Below, one piece after another: positions 15,517 to 22,434 of a stretch of DNA of 22,434 nucleotides; the stretch's first letter is position 1, and the number at the start of each line of letters is the position of its first letter. The notes under the pieces are model-generated. The model worked only from the letters and a program-made list of their open reading frames with translations, was not told the DNA's origin and did no database searches. The translations under genes and the position numbers were made by a program. The DNA lies in the NCBI GenBank assembly GCA_021811005.1, contig JAJZPY010000022.1, forward strand, positions 1 through 22,434. Reading direction: 5' to 3'. This stretch comes from Pseudomonadota bacterium. GTDB taxonomy: Bacteria > Pseudomonadota > Gammaproteobacteria > Burkholderiales > Ferrovaceae.

Positions 15517-16581
15517 ATGAAACCAACCGGTTTTGCCGCCGTTCTGACGGCCTGCTGTCTGTTTGCATGGTCCGGCCTTTCACAGGCGGAGCAACGCGAA
15601 TTCAACATGACCATCGAAGAAGTCGTTGAACATGTGGCGCCAGATCTTGACTACAAGGTGTTCGCATTTGATGGCCAGGTTCCCGGTCCGCTGATCCACG
15701 TGAAGGAAGGCGACGATCTCGTCATCCATCTCACGAACAACACCACGTTGCCGCACACCATTCACTGGCATGGCACCCACCAGAAAAACTCCTGGAAGAA
15801 CGACGGGGTACCCGGCGTGACGCAGGAACCGGTGCAGCCTGGCGAAACCTTCACCTACCGCTTCAAGGCGGATCGCCCGGGCACGCTCTGGTATCACTGC
15901 CATGTCAACGTCAACGAGCATGTGGGCATACGGGGCATGTGGGGCCCCATGATCGTGGATCCCAAGGACCCAACCCCGCTGGAAAAAACCGTGACCAAGG
16001 ACGTGGTCATGATGCTGTCGAGCTGGGAAAGCAAGCACGGCGAAAATTACGGCGAAGGCAGCACGCCCTACGAGGTGGAAGACTATTTCTCCATCAACGG
16101 CAAATCGTTTCCGCTCACACAACCCATCCGCGTGAAGAAAGGGGACGTGGTGCGCGTGCGCTTCATCGGGGCTGGTGGCGAGTTTCATGAAATGCATTCC
16201 CATGGCCACGACATGCTGGTCACCCACAAGGACGGCTTGCCCCTGCCCAAGCCTTACTATGCCGACACCGTGCTGGTGGGACCGGGCGAACGCTATGACG
16301 CCATCATCAAGATGGACAATCCGGGTCGCTTCATTTTTCACGATCACATCGACCATCACGTGACGGCGCGTGGCAAGTTCCCCGGCGGTCCCATCACCAT
16401 CATCGAGTACGACGGAATTCCCAAAGAGGACTGGTACGTCTGGAAAAACAAGGACGCCATGTACGACCCAAATTTCTTCTACAGCGAGTCGATGAAACAG
16501 GGATATGGCATTTTCACGAGTGCCGGCTTTGCAGGAAAGGCCGCTGAGCAGGAAGGCCGTCACCACCGGAGGCAACCATGA
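15517..16581 (+). CDS. ncgA: Two-domain multicopper oxidase (NcgA-like)
   Basis: This 354-residue periplasmic copper oxidase begins with a signal peptide ending near LSQAEQ (about 25). Domain 1 has H80 and HWH (83-85), then YHCH (126-129) with C128, H135 and M141, giving a type 1 copper site plus ligands of the trinuclear cluster. Domain 2 has HEMHSHGH (224-231) and FHDHIDHH (274-281) completing the cluster. Only two cupredoxin domains are present, as in the blue copper oxidase encoded by ncgA ahead of nirK in Nitrosomonas europaea, where the product's role in nitrite or NO metabolism is unsettled. The start follows AAGGGGG. Its TGA overlaps the next gene as ATGA. The C-terminal 30 residues after ENFFYSES-like sequence are low in structure. 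Gene order supports the ncgA name; enzyme substrate is not shown. Confidence 0.88.
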   Translation: MKPTGFAAVLTACCLFAWSGLSQAEQREFNMTIEEVVEHVAPDLDYKVFAFDGQVPGPLIHVKEGDDLVIHLTNNTTLPHTIHWHGTHQKNSWKNDGVPGVTQEPVQPGETFTYRFKADRPGTLWYHCHVNVNEHVGIRGMWGPMIVDPKDPTPLEKTVTKDVVMMLSSWESKHGENYGEGSTPYEVEDYFSINGKSFPLTQPIRVKKGDVVRVRFIGAGGEFHEMHSHGHDMLVTHKDGLPLPKPYYADTVLVGPGERYDAIIKMDNPGRFIFHDHIDHHVTARGKFPGGPITIIEYDGIPKEDWYVWKNKDAMYDPNFFYSESMKQGYGIFTSAGFAGKAAEQEGRHHRRQP

Positions 16582-17291
16582 GCGCCTTGATGACACGCGT
16601 GTTGCGGCACGCTGCAGCCATTCCGGTTTTTGCCGCACTGTCTTTGGCCGCCTGGGGTGCAGACGGCGGCGCGATCCTGCAGCAGCAGTGCGCATCCTGC
16701 CATAACCTCACGGGTCCTGCGCCGCAGACCTTGCAGGCGCTATGGAGCCGCAAGGGGCCGGATCTTTTCTACGCGGGCAACAAATATCGCGAGGCCTGGC
16801 TGGTGTCCTGGCTGCAACAGCCGAAACCCATCCGGCCTGTCGGCGAGTTTTACGGAGATCACATCAAGCCAGGCCCAAAAGGCGATGAAGTGGATGCGGT
16901 GACTCTCAAGGCGCATCCGGCCCTTGGCCAGGGCGAGGCTACCGCCGTGGCGGCAGCGCTCATGAAGCTCAAGGCCCATGACGACCTGATCGCGCGTGAA
17001 AAAATCGAGGCGGGGGCCCTTTCGAAATCCATGGGTGAAATGGTGTTCGACAAGTTCCTGGGGTGCATGGCCTGTCACCGCATTGAACCCGATTACGGTG
17101 GCCTGTCGGGGCCTGAACTGTACACCGCGGGCGAACGCTTGCAAGCGCAGTTCATCGCAAGCTACATCCGCAGCCCGCAGGCGTGGGATCCGAAAATATG
17201 GATGCCCAACAAGCACGTGAGCGACGCCAATATCCAGAAGCTGGTGCGCTATCGCGAGCTGCTGTCCAAGGAGAACGCCCATGAGAAATAA
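16578..17291 (+). CDS. ncgB: Diheme cytochrome c (NcgB-like)
   Basis: This is a 237-residue exported cytochrome with a signal peptide (hydrophobic about 9-27, ending near AWGADG). Two c-type heme motifs are seen: CASCH (38-42) and CMACH (163-167). The spacing suggests two cytochrome c domains, each of about 100 residues. It overlaps the multicopper oxidase by four bases and the following cytochrome by 11 bases. The same order occurs in the ncgABC-nirK cluster of Nitrosomonas europaea. It probably carries electrons between the periplasmic pool, the multicopper oxidase and NirK. The partner and direction of flow are inferred from context only. Confidence 0.87.
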   Translation: MSALMTRVLRHAAAIPVFAALSLAAWGADGGAILQQQCASCHNLTGPAPQTLQALWSRKGPDLFYAGNKYREAWLVSWLQQPKPIRPVGEFYGDHIKPGPKGDEVDAVTLKAHPALGQGEATAVAAALMKLKAHDDLIAREKIEAGALSKSMGEMVFDKFLGCMACHRIEPDYGGLSGPELYTAGERLQAQFIASYIRSPQAWDPKIWMPNKHVSDANIQKLVRYRELLSKENAHEK

Positions 17292-17637
17292 CCGAATGGT
17301 GTTGCTGGCGGTGCTGGCTGCCGTCGCAGGTGCGAGCAGCGCCGCCGAAACGGCCGCAGACAACTACAAAACCTATTGCGTGCAGTGTCACGGCTCCCAG
17401 GGTAATGGCAAGGGCGTCAACATTCGCGACATGTCGGTCCAGCCGCGCGACCACACGGATGCCAAGGCTATGTCCGGGCGTACGGACGACGAGCTGTTCA
17501 AGGTCATCAAGGAAGGGGGACTGTCCATCGACAAGTCCGTGCTGATGCCGCCCTGGGGCGACACGCTGAGTGATGGAGAAATCCGGGACATGGTGCAGCA
17601 CCTGCGGGGGCTGTGCAAGTGCCGATACGGGTCCTGA
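17281..17637 (+). CDS. ncgC: Monoheme cytochrome c (NcgC-like)
   Basis: This is a 118-residue small periplasmic cytochrome with a signal peptide ending near SSAAET (about 22) and one heme motif CVQCH (33-37). The likely axial methionine is in LMPPWGD near 89-95 (SVLMPPWGDTLSDGE), a frequent cytochrome c motif. It starts inside the last codons of the diheme gene with AAGGAG seven bases upstream. It is placed directly before nirK and is a good candidate for the immediate electron donor to NirK, which in Nitrosomonas is suggested but not settled. Confidence 0.87.
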   Translation: MRNNRMVLLAVLAAVAGASSAAETAADNYKTYCVQCHGSQGNGKGVNIRDMSVQPRDHTDAKAMSGRTDDELFKVIKEGGLSIDKSVLMPPWGDTLSDGEIRDMVQHLRGLCKCRYGS

Positions 17638-17638
17638 A

Positions 17639-17652
17639 CAGCCATCCGGCTG
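17639..17652 (+). other. Small hairpin between ncgC and nirK
   Basis: Directly after the monoheme cytochrome stop, CAGCC and GGCTG pair around a four-base loop. There is no T-run behind it, so it is not an intrinsic terminator. It might set mRNA processing or relative expression of nirK, which starts 55 bases further with its own ribosome site (AAGGAG). The stem is only five base pairs, so it may be chance. Confidence 0.2.
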
Positions 17653-17706
17653 GCGGGGAACGGGGGAAACCGCAGCAGTTGATATCTACTATAAGGAGAA
17701 GAAGCC

Positions 17707-18654
17707 ATGCAGTTACTACGCAAGACAGCCTTGGCGCTGGTTGCAGGCGCCGCAGTCGCGTCTGCCCAGGGCGCGCTGGCGGAAACGGTGAAAGTCACCA
17801 TGACCGCCATGGAAAAGGAAGTGACGATCGACAACAAGGGAACCAAGTACCCGGCCTGGACTTTCGACGGGGCCATGCCAGGCAAGTTCGTCCGGGTCCA
17901 TGAAGGGGACACGGTGGACTTCACCCTGATCAACCCGCCGGAAAACAAGAACTCCCATGCCATGGATTTCCACGCAGCCCAGGTGGATGTGCTGAACGAG
18001 TTTGCGCCGGTAAAGCCGGGTGAAACGAAACATTTCATTTTCAAGGCCAAGGTGCCCGGCCTGTTCATGTACCACTGCGGCGCAAGCCCCATGGTGCAGC
18101 ACATCGCGCGCGGCATGTACGGGGCCATCCTGGTGGAGCCCAAAGGCGGCTACAGCAAGGCCTACCCCAAGCCGGACCGCGAATACATTCTGGTTCAAAG
18201 CCAGTATTTTCCAGATGCCGACGACTACAAGGCGATGCTGGAGAACAAGGGCTGGGCCGGGTCGCTCATCAACGGAAAAATCCTGCACTACGATCCCGTG
18301 CATGATCCCAACGCCTCCCAGGTTCTGGAAGCGAAGCCAGGCGAGCGGGTGCGCATCTATTTCGTGAACGCCAACATCAACATGCCGGTCGCGCTGCACC
18401 CCATCGCGGGCATCTGGGACAGGGTTTACATCAACGGCAATCCCCGAAACACGCTGTATGGAATACAGACCTACAACGTGGCGGTGGCCGAAGCGGACAC
18501 TTTCGACCTCGTGTCTCCGGATGACCGGGCCACCAACAATGCCATTGTGGACCACACCATGGGGGCGGCCCTGCGTGGCGCCATTACTGTGCTGATGAAC
18601 AAGCCTGACGCCGATCCCGGCAAAGGTCGCGGGAGTCAGCTGGTATTGCCGTAG
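17707..18654 (+). CDS. nirK: Copper-containing nitrite reductase NirK (NO-forming)
   Basis: This 315-residue periplasmic enzyme reduces nitrite to nitric oxide. A signal peptide ends near GALAET (about 25). All ligands are present: type 1 copper H84, C124, H132 and M137 (YHCGASPMVQHIARGMYG); type 2 copper H89, H123 and H283 (DHTMGAALRG). The catalytic pair is D87 (AMDFHAA) and H231 (ALHPIAG). The type 1 loop is one residue shorter than in the Alcaligenes enzyme, and the protein is compact, as in Nitrosomonas-type NirK. The ribosome site is AAGGAG with 69 bases after the monoheme cytochrome, so it is probably co-transcribed with the three genes before it. A strong terminator follows 13 bases after the stop. 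Confidence 0.96.
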   Translation: MQLLRKTALALVAGAAVASAQGALAETVKVTMTAMEKEVTIDNKGTKYPAWTFDGAMPGKFVRVHEGDTVDFTLINPPENKNSHAMDFHAAQVDVLNEFAPVKPGETKHFIFKAKVPGLFMYHCGASPMVQHIARGMYGAILVEPKGGYSKAYPKPDREYILVQSQYFPDADDYKAMLENKGWAGSLINGKILHYDPVHDPNASQVLEAKPGERVRIYFVNANINMPVALHPIAGIWDRVYINGNPRNTLYGIQTYNVAVAEADTFDLVSPDDRATNNAIVDHTMGAALRGAITVLMNKPDADPGKGRGSQLVLP

Positions 18655-18667
18655 CAGGGTCCTGTTC

Positions 18668-18695
18668 GGGGAGGCTTCACGCCTCCCCTTTTTTT
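18668..18695 (+). terminator. Intrinsic terminator after nirK
   Basis: A perfect eight-base stem, GGGGAGGC and GCCTCCCC, encloses a five-base loop TTCAC and is followed directly by a run of seven T. This is a textbook rho-independent terminator ending the oxidase-cytochrome-nirK transcript. The next gene on the same strand begins only 25 bases after the T-run, leaving little room for a new promoter, so partial read-through is possible. Confidence 0.92.
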
Positions 18696-18719
18696 GCACA
18701 ATGAAGGAATGACTGTTCC

Positions 18720-19655
18720 ATGCGCCGATTTCCGGAAGTGCTCCGATCCAGCGCATTGCTGATTTGGGCCGGGCTCCTGCCCGCAGTGGCCCAGGCGTGC
18801 GCCTGCGGCTGCGGCATGTTCGACATCGGGTTGCCGGGCCTTGGACTGCCCGGCGGAGGCTCAGGTGGCAGCTTCAACCTGCAGGCCACTCGCCTGGTCC
18901 AGGACGAAGCACGTTTGGGCACCAACCGCATTCCCCTGGACCAAAGCCCAGACCAGAAAATCCAGACGGACTTCCTGAACGCCAACTTCCAGTACAACTT
19001 CAACCATGACTGGGGCGTCATGGCCATGGTTCCCTACTGGCAGCGCAGTTTCTACACCAACACCTCGTTTGGCAGTGGCACGCCCACCGTGGCCAACTAT
19101 CAGGCCAATACGCTGTCGGACATCCGGCTCATGGGTATGTACACCGGCCTTTCGCCGGACATGTCGGTGGGCCTGATTTTTGGACTCAAGCTACCTACCG
19201 GCACTTACACGGCACCAGGGTTCGATCGCGATACCGAACCCGGCACGGGAACCACCGACTTGCTGCTGGGCGGCTACCGGGTAGGCCAGCTGCGCACCTG
19301 GGGGTGGTACCTGCAAGGCATGGTGCGCGCTGCCCTGGATTCGCGTTCCGGCTACCGTCCGGGCGACAGCCTGCAGCTGGTGGCCGGCATGCACTATGAC
19401 GCCAACCCGATTTCAGAAAAGCTGGTGCCGCTGCTGCAACTCAACCTGACCCTGCGCCGCTCCGATTCGGGCGTGGCCAGCGACCCGGCCAACAGTGGTT
19501 CGCGCTCGCTGTACCTGACGCCTGGGGCGCTCTACGGCATCAGCAAACAGTGGCAGGCCAATGCGTTCGTTTACTTGCCGCTCTACCAGCAGGTGACAGG
19601 GATCCAACTGGTTCCCCGGCAGATCGCGAGCGCAGGAATCACCTACAGCTTCTGA
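18720..19655 (+). CDS. Outer-membrane barrel-like protein with CxCxC motif
   Basis: This is a 311-residue exported protein with a clear signal peptide (hydrophobic about 11-26). Its mature end begins CACGCG, with C27, C29 and C31, followed by a glycine-rich linker (GLPGLGLPGGGSGGS). The rest is rich in alternating polar/aromatic strands (FQYNFNHDWGVMAMVPYW, GWYLQGMVRAAL, VYLPLYQ) and ends in TYSF with a terminal phenylalanine, as in outer-membrane beta-barrels. I do not recognise the family with certainty; it recalls barrels annotated as transporters or MetA-pathway phenol-degradation proteins. The CxCxC sequence suggests metal (perhaps copper) binding. It lies between nirK and a thioredoxin-like gene, which favours a role in copper handling, as inference. 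The ATG has GAAGGA 11 bases upstream, a slightly long spacing. Confidence 0.75.
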   Translation: MRRFPEVLRSSALLIWAGLLPAVAQACACGCGMFDIGLPGLGLPGGGSGGSFNLQATRLVQDEARLGTNRIPLDQSPDQKIQTDFLNANFQYNFNHDWGVMAMVPYWQRSFYTNTSFGSGTPTVANYQANTLSDIRLMGMYTGLSPDMSVGLIFGLKLPTGTYTAPGFDRDTEPGTGTTDLLLGGYRVGQLRTWGWYLQGMVRAALDSRSGYRPGDSLQLVAGMHYDANPISEKLVPLLQLNLTLRRSDSGVASDPANSGSRSLYLTPGALYGISKQWQANAFVYLPLYQQVTGIQLVPRQIASAGITYSF

Positions 19656-19678
19656 GTACCCGCGCATCGGAGGGAGAC

Positions 19679-20194
19679 ATGGCAAAGCGCTGGATCACGA
19701 TTGTGTTATGCATCGCCTGCGGGTTCCTGGCGGGGCCGGCGCAGGCGATCGGGCCCGGAGAGCCGGCCCCCGATTACCGCGTGCGGCTGCTGGACGGCAA
19801 GACTTTTTCCAGGGCGGATGGCCTGGGAAAGGTGGTGATCCTGCACTTCTGGGCCAGCTGGTGTGTGCCCTGCCGTTCGGAAATGCCGGCCATTGAGCGT
19901 TACTACCGCAGGCACCATGGCGAAGGGCTGGAACTGATCGCCATCAGCATGGACGATCCGGCGGATGTCAGCAAAGTGCGGGAAGTCCTGGGGCGTTACA
20001 GTTACCCGGGCGCCATGGCGGGCGAAGCGGAGATGCGCAGCTACGGGCGCATCTGGCGCATTCCGCTCACCTTCGTGATCGATCGCCAGGGGACGCTGCG
20101 CCTCGATGCCTGGGGCGGGGGAGAATCCGGGCTTGACGAAGCATCGCTGGAATCCGCGGTCACTCCGCTGCTCAAAGGCAAGCCGGCATTATGA
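19679..20194 (+). CDS. TlpA-like periplasmic thiol-disulfide oxidoreductase
   Basis: This 171-residue protein has a signal peptide ending near GPAQAIG (about 24) and a thioredoxin fold of the TlpA/ResA type. The active site is WCVPC (61-65), with ILHFWAS before and RSEMP after it, and the cis-proline region is RIPLTFVIDRQG. The ATG at 19679 has GGAGGGAG upstream; a longer frame from 19550 overlaps the barrel gene and is not used. TlpA proteins reduce disulfides for cytochrome c maturation or copper-site assembly. Standing 23 bases after a cysteine-bearing barrel protein and near nirK, it may keep those cysteines reduced or help load copper. The specific client is inferred. Confidence 0.88.
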   Translation: MAKRWITIVLCIACGFLAGPAQAIGPGEPAPDYRVRLLDGKTFSRADGLGKVVILHFWASWCVPCRSEMPAIERYYRRHHGEGLELIAISMDDPADVSKVREVLGRYSYPGAMAGEAEMRSYGRIWRIPLTFVIDRQGTLRLDAWGGGESGLDEASLESAVTPLLKGKPAL

Positions 20195-20211
20195 ACGAAT
20201 GCGCCTCGCGA

Positions 20212-20829
20212 TCATTTTAGGCGTCGCCAGATCTTTTTCTTCAGCAAGTAGAACAGCACGGTGAGAACAGCGACATAAATCAGCACGCCGGCCCCCATCC
20301 GTTTTCTCGCATCAGCCTGGGGGTCGGCTGTCCATTCCAGAAATGCGGCGACGTCTTTCGCCTTCTGTTCGATTTCCTTTCTTGCGGCGGGGTCTGCCTG
20401 GGCAATGCCAAATATGTCGGGCATCTTGATTCCCGGGAAAACCCGGTTCGTCGTTTGCCCGTCCGCGCCCGGAGCAAATCCCGTCAGGAGCTCAACGATG
20501 TAATGCGGACCGCCTTCCCGCGCTTCAGCCATCAATGAAAGATCGGGGGGGGCCACGTTGAACATGGCCAGGGCATCGTTGACTGCCATCTGCGCTTTCA
20601 GGGGATCCCCCAGGTTTTTCTCGCCGCGCAAGGTATTGACTTCATCTTTTGTCAGGCCGATGGACAGCAGGTCTTTGTACTTGATGTATTTGAGGCTGTG
20701 GCAGCCATTGCAAACCTCTGTCGCGATATGGGCTCCCCGCTGGATGGAGGGCAGGTCGGCGGACGCATGTGCGGTGCCGGCGAAGAGTGTCAGGCAAAGG
20801 GTGCTGATCCAGTAAACAGTCTTAAGCAT
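20212..20829 (-). CDS. petC: Cytochrome bc1 complex, cytochrome c1 subunit (short form)
   Basis: This 205-residue cytochrome c1 carries electrons from the Rieske protein to soluble cytochrome c at the periplasmic face. A signal peptide ends near GTAHASAD (about 23), the heme motif is CNGCH (40-44), the likely axial methionine is M136 (FPGIKMPDIF), and a C-terminal anchor helix spans about 181-198 before a basic end. It is shorter than the common 230-260 residues. The start ATG at 20829 has GAGGAA upstream and overlaps the cytochrome b stop by eight bases; a longer open frame to 20964 lies inside cytochrome b. It converges with the thioredoxin gene across 17 bases. The identity is clear from heme, anchor and operon. 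Confidence 0.93.
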   Translation of the reverse strand: MLKTVYWISTLCLTLFAGTAHASADLPSIQRGAHIATEVCNGCHSLKYIKYKDLLSIGLTKDEVNTLRGEKNLGDPLKAQMAVNDALAMFNVAPPDLSLMAEAREGGPHYIVELLTGFAPGADGQTTNRVFPGIKMPDIFGIAQADPAARKEIEQKAKDVAAFLEWTADPQADARKRMGAGVLIYVAVLTVLFYLLKKKIWRRLK

Positions 20830-22048
20830 GGGATTCCTCGATTTCCTTTCTGGCCATGCCGACAACATCTGCGGGCAATTTTCCTGATTGAAGCAGCCGG
20901 CTTTCTTCCCAGCGGGACACGAAAGGCAGCAGCAGGAAAGTGAGGAAGTAGATGCTGGTGGCAATCTGCCCGGTCAGTTTCATGAGGTTGGCTGGCGGAT
21001 GGGCTCCCACGTAGCCGAGAACGAAAATATCGATCACAAACACGTAGAACAGGGTCCGGTAAATGGGGCGGTATCGCGCACCGCCCGTGATGCGTGAGCG
21101 GTCCAGATAGGGCATGGCGGCAAAAATCAGCACTGAAACGAGCATGGCCACCACCCCGCCGGCCAGATCAGGGACCGACCGGAGAATGGCGTAAAAGGGG
21201 AGGAAGTACCATTCGGGAACGATGTCTGCCGGCGTTTGCATCGGGTTGGCCGGGACGTTGTTGGCCGGGTCGATGAACAAATCCGGTTTGAAAAAGACAA
21301 TGGCGAAATAGCCCAGCAAAAAGATTCCCAGGCCAAACAGATCCTTGGTGGTGTAGTAAGGATGAAAGGGGATGTTGTCCTTGTCGGCCAAATTCAAGCC
21401 CGAAGGATTGCTGCTGCGAACGGTATGCAATGCAACAAGGTGAATGATAACGGCCCCGGAAATGATGAACGGAAAAAGATAGTGCATGGAAAAGAACCGG
21501 GTCAGGGTCGGATCGTCCACGGCAAACCCGCCTCTCAGCCACACGACGATGTCTTCACCGAACCCCGGCGTGGCGCTGAACAGGTTGGTGATCACGGTGG
21601 CACCCCAGTAGGACATCTGCCCCCACGGCAGCAGGTAGCCCATGAATGCCGTGGCCATCATCAGCAGCAGCAGGAGCTGCCCGGTCCACCACAGCAGTTC
21701 CCGCGGACGGCGATAGGAGCCGTAGTAGAGCGTTCTGGCCATGTGGGTGTAAATCACGATGAAAAAGGCGGAAGCCCCGGTGGAGTGAAGGTAGCGGATG
21801 AGCCAGCCGTAATTGACTTCACGCATGATGTGCTGGATGGAATCGAAGGCCAGGTTGGAGTCTGCCTTGTAATGCATGGCCAGAAACACGCCGGTCACGA
21901 GCTGGATCACCAGCACAAAGCCTGCAAGGAATCCGAAACCCCACCAGTAACTCAGGTTCCTCGGGGTCGGATAGTCCGTCAGCTCATGCTTTACGAAAGC
22001 GCTTAAGGGGAATCTCTGGTCAATCCAGGCGACAATTTTTTTGCTCAT
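20822..22048 (-). CDS. petB: Cytochrome bc1 complex, cytochrome b subunit
   Basis: This 408-residue integral membrane subunit carries the two b hemes and both quinone sites. Heme ligands form two pairs with 13 residues between: H88 and H102 (RYLHSTGASAF to YTHMART), H189 and H203 (MHYLFPF to IIHLVAL). The Qo-site motif PEWY is at 278-281, and full-length single-chain form with eight helices is the bc1 rather than b6f type. The start is best read as ATG at 22048, giving a TGATG overlap with the Rieske gene; the GTG just before it would add one residue. The enzyme oxidises quinol and pumps protons, or runs in reverse in some chemolithotrophs. Confidence 0.96.
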   Translation of the reverse strand: MSKKIVAWIDQRFPLSAFVKHELTDYPTPRNLSYWWGFGFLAGFVLVIQLVTGVFLAMHYKADSNLAFDSIQHIMREVNYGWLIRYLHSTGASAFFIVIYTHMARTLYYGSYRRPRELLWWTGQLLLLLMMATAFMGYLLPWGQMSYWGATVITNLFSATPGFGEDIVVWLRGGFAVDDPTLTRFFSMHYLFPFIISGAVIIHLVALHTVRSSNPSGLNLADKDNIPFHPYYTTKDLFGLGIFLLGYFAIVFFKPDLFIDPANNVPANPMQTPADIVPEWYFLPFYAILRSVPDLAGGVVAMLVSVLIFAAMPYLDRSRITGGARYRPIYRTLFYVFVIDIFVLGYVGAHPPANLMKLTGQIATSIYFLTFLLLPFVSRWEESRLLQSGKLPADVVGMARKEIEESHA

Positions 22049-22434
22049 CACGCTTTCCCAATGACGATTTTTTCTTCCGACACGAAGTGATAGGGCGGCA
22101 GGATCAGGTTTTTGGGCGCCGGGCCGGCGATGATCCGGCCGCTGTTGTCATAGACGCTGCCGTGGCAGGGGCAAAACCATCCGCTGGCCGTCTTGTTCGG
22201 CACGCAACCCAGATGCGTGCAGATGCCAACCACGACCAGCCATTCCGGCTGCTGGATGCGTTTGCTGTCGGGTTCGGGATCCTTGCCGCCTTTCGAGGAT
22301 TCCATTTCGGAAATCATCGCGGGCGTTCGATGCAGGATGAAAACCGGTTTCCCCTGCCAGGCCACGGTCTTTTCCTGGCCCATGCCGATTTTGGATATGT
22401 CGATTTCAACGGTGGCCTTGTCGAGAACGTCCGA
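22048..22434 (-). CDS. petA: Ubiquinol-cytochrome c reductase iron-sulfur (Rieske) subunit, partial
   Basis: This is the C-terminal 128 residues of the Rieske protein; the gene begins beyond the right edge, and the frame continues unbroken to base 22434 (LDKATVEIDISKIG before the internal ATG at 22383). The 2Fe-2S ligand boxes CTHLGC and CPCHGS are both present, followed by GRIIAGPAPKNL and PPYHF, the usual C-terminal fold. The missing part should hold the membrane anchor and export signal. Its stop overlaps the cytochrome b start. Together with cytochrome b and c1 it forms a standard three-gene bc1 operon transcribed leftward. Confidence 0.95.
   Translation of the reverse strand, partial: SDVLDKATVEIDISKIGMGQEKTVAWQGKPVFILHRTPAMISEMESSKGGKDPEPDSKRIQQPEWLVVVGICTHLGCVPNKTASGWFCPCHGSVYDNSGRIIAGPAPKNLILPPYHFVSEEKIVIGKA

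Noticed and set aside
15580..16695. Long open frame of 371 codons on the - strand opposite the multicopper oxidase
   Set aside because: It is the antisense shadow of a well-supported gene with all copper ligands; such frames are common in GC-rich codon usage. The same applies to the minus-strand frames at 126-956, 3380-4330 and 17716-18756.
17680..17700. Separate nirK promoter in TGATATCTACTATAAGG
   Set aside because: TATAAG resembles a -10 box but overlaps the ribosome site, and no -35 box is found at 16-18 bases; co-transcription with the preceding cytochromes is simpler.
20195..20225. Convergent terminator between the thioredoxin gene and cytochrome c1
   Set aside because: GCGCCT and AGGCGT pair at five of six positions across a long loop and lack a proper T-run; too weak to call.

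Overview
The window looks like chromosomal DNA of a Gram-negative proteobacterium, most likely a betaproteobacterium near the Nitrosomonadales (nitrifiers, methylotrophs and iron oxidisers such as Ferrovum). This rests on gene content: a three-gene Rieske/cytochrome b/cytochrome c1 operon, a two-domain multicopper oxidase + two cytochromes c + nirK cluster of the type called ncgABC-nirK in Nitrosomonas europaea, and a urea/short-chain-amide operon of the type known in Methylophilus. The genus is not decided by the sequence. The DNA is moderately GC-rich. I see no insertion sequence, tRNA, rRNA, CRISPR array or broken gene.

Region 1 (1-14614, all + strand) is one tightly packed gene train: the end of urtC, urtD, urtE (urea ABC importer), fmdA (formamidase), fmdB (small zinc-ribbon protein), amiE (aliphatic amidase), ureD-A-B-J-C-E-F-G (urease, accessory proteins and a HupE/UreJ membrane protein), a 1131-residue membrane hybrid histidine kinase, a LuxR-type response regulator, and cynS (cyanase). 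Most junctions are 1-4 base overlaps or gaps under 25 bases; the largest gap (48 bases) precedes cynS. Together they import urea and short amides, release ammonia, and destroy the cyanate that forms spontaneously from urea. The kinase N-terminus is a complete NCS1-type (cytosine/allantoin/hydantoin family) permease, followed by a cysteine-rich module, so it probably senses a small nitrogen compound and drives the response regulator. This is the most interesting object in the window.

Region 2 (14638-20194) is a nitrite/copper module. A NarL/FixJ-type response regulator on the - strand diverges, across a 201-base control region, from the multicopper oxidase, diheme and monoheme cytochromes c and the copper nitrite reductase nirK. 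The control region holds a near-consensus NarL-type 7-2-7 inverted heptamer. A strong intrinsic terminator follows nirK, and only about 25 bases later come an outer-membrane barrel-like protein with a CxCxC motif at its mature N-terminus and a TlpA-like periplasmic thioredoxin.

Region 3 (20212-22434, - strand) is the cytochrome bc1 operon read right to left: Rieske protein (5' end outside the window), cytochrome b and a short cytochrome c1, with overlapping genes.

No gene-free stretch exceeds 300 bases. The longest is the 201-base divergent promoter region.
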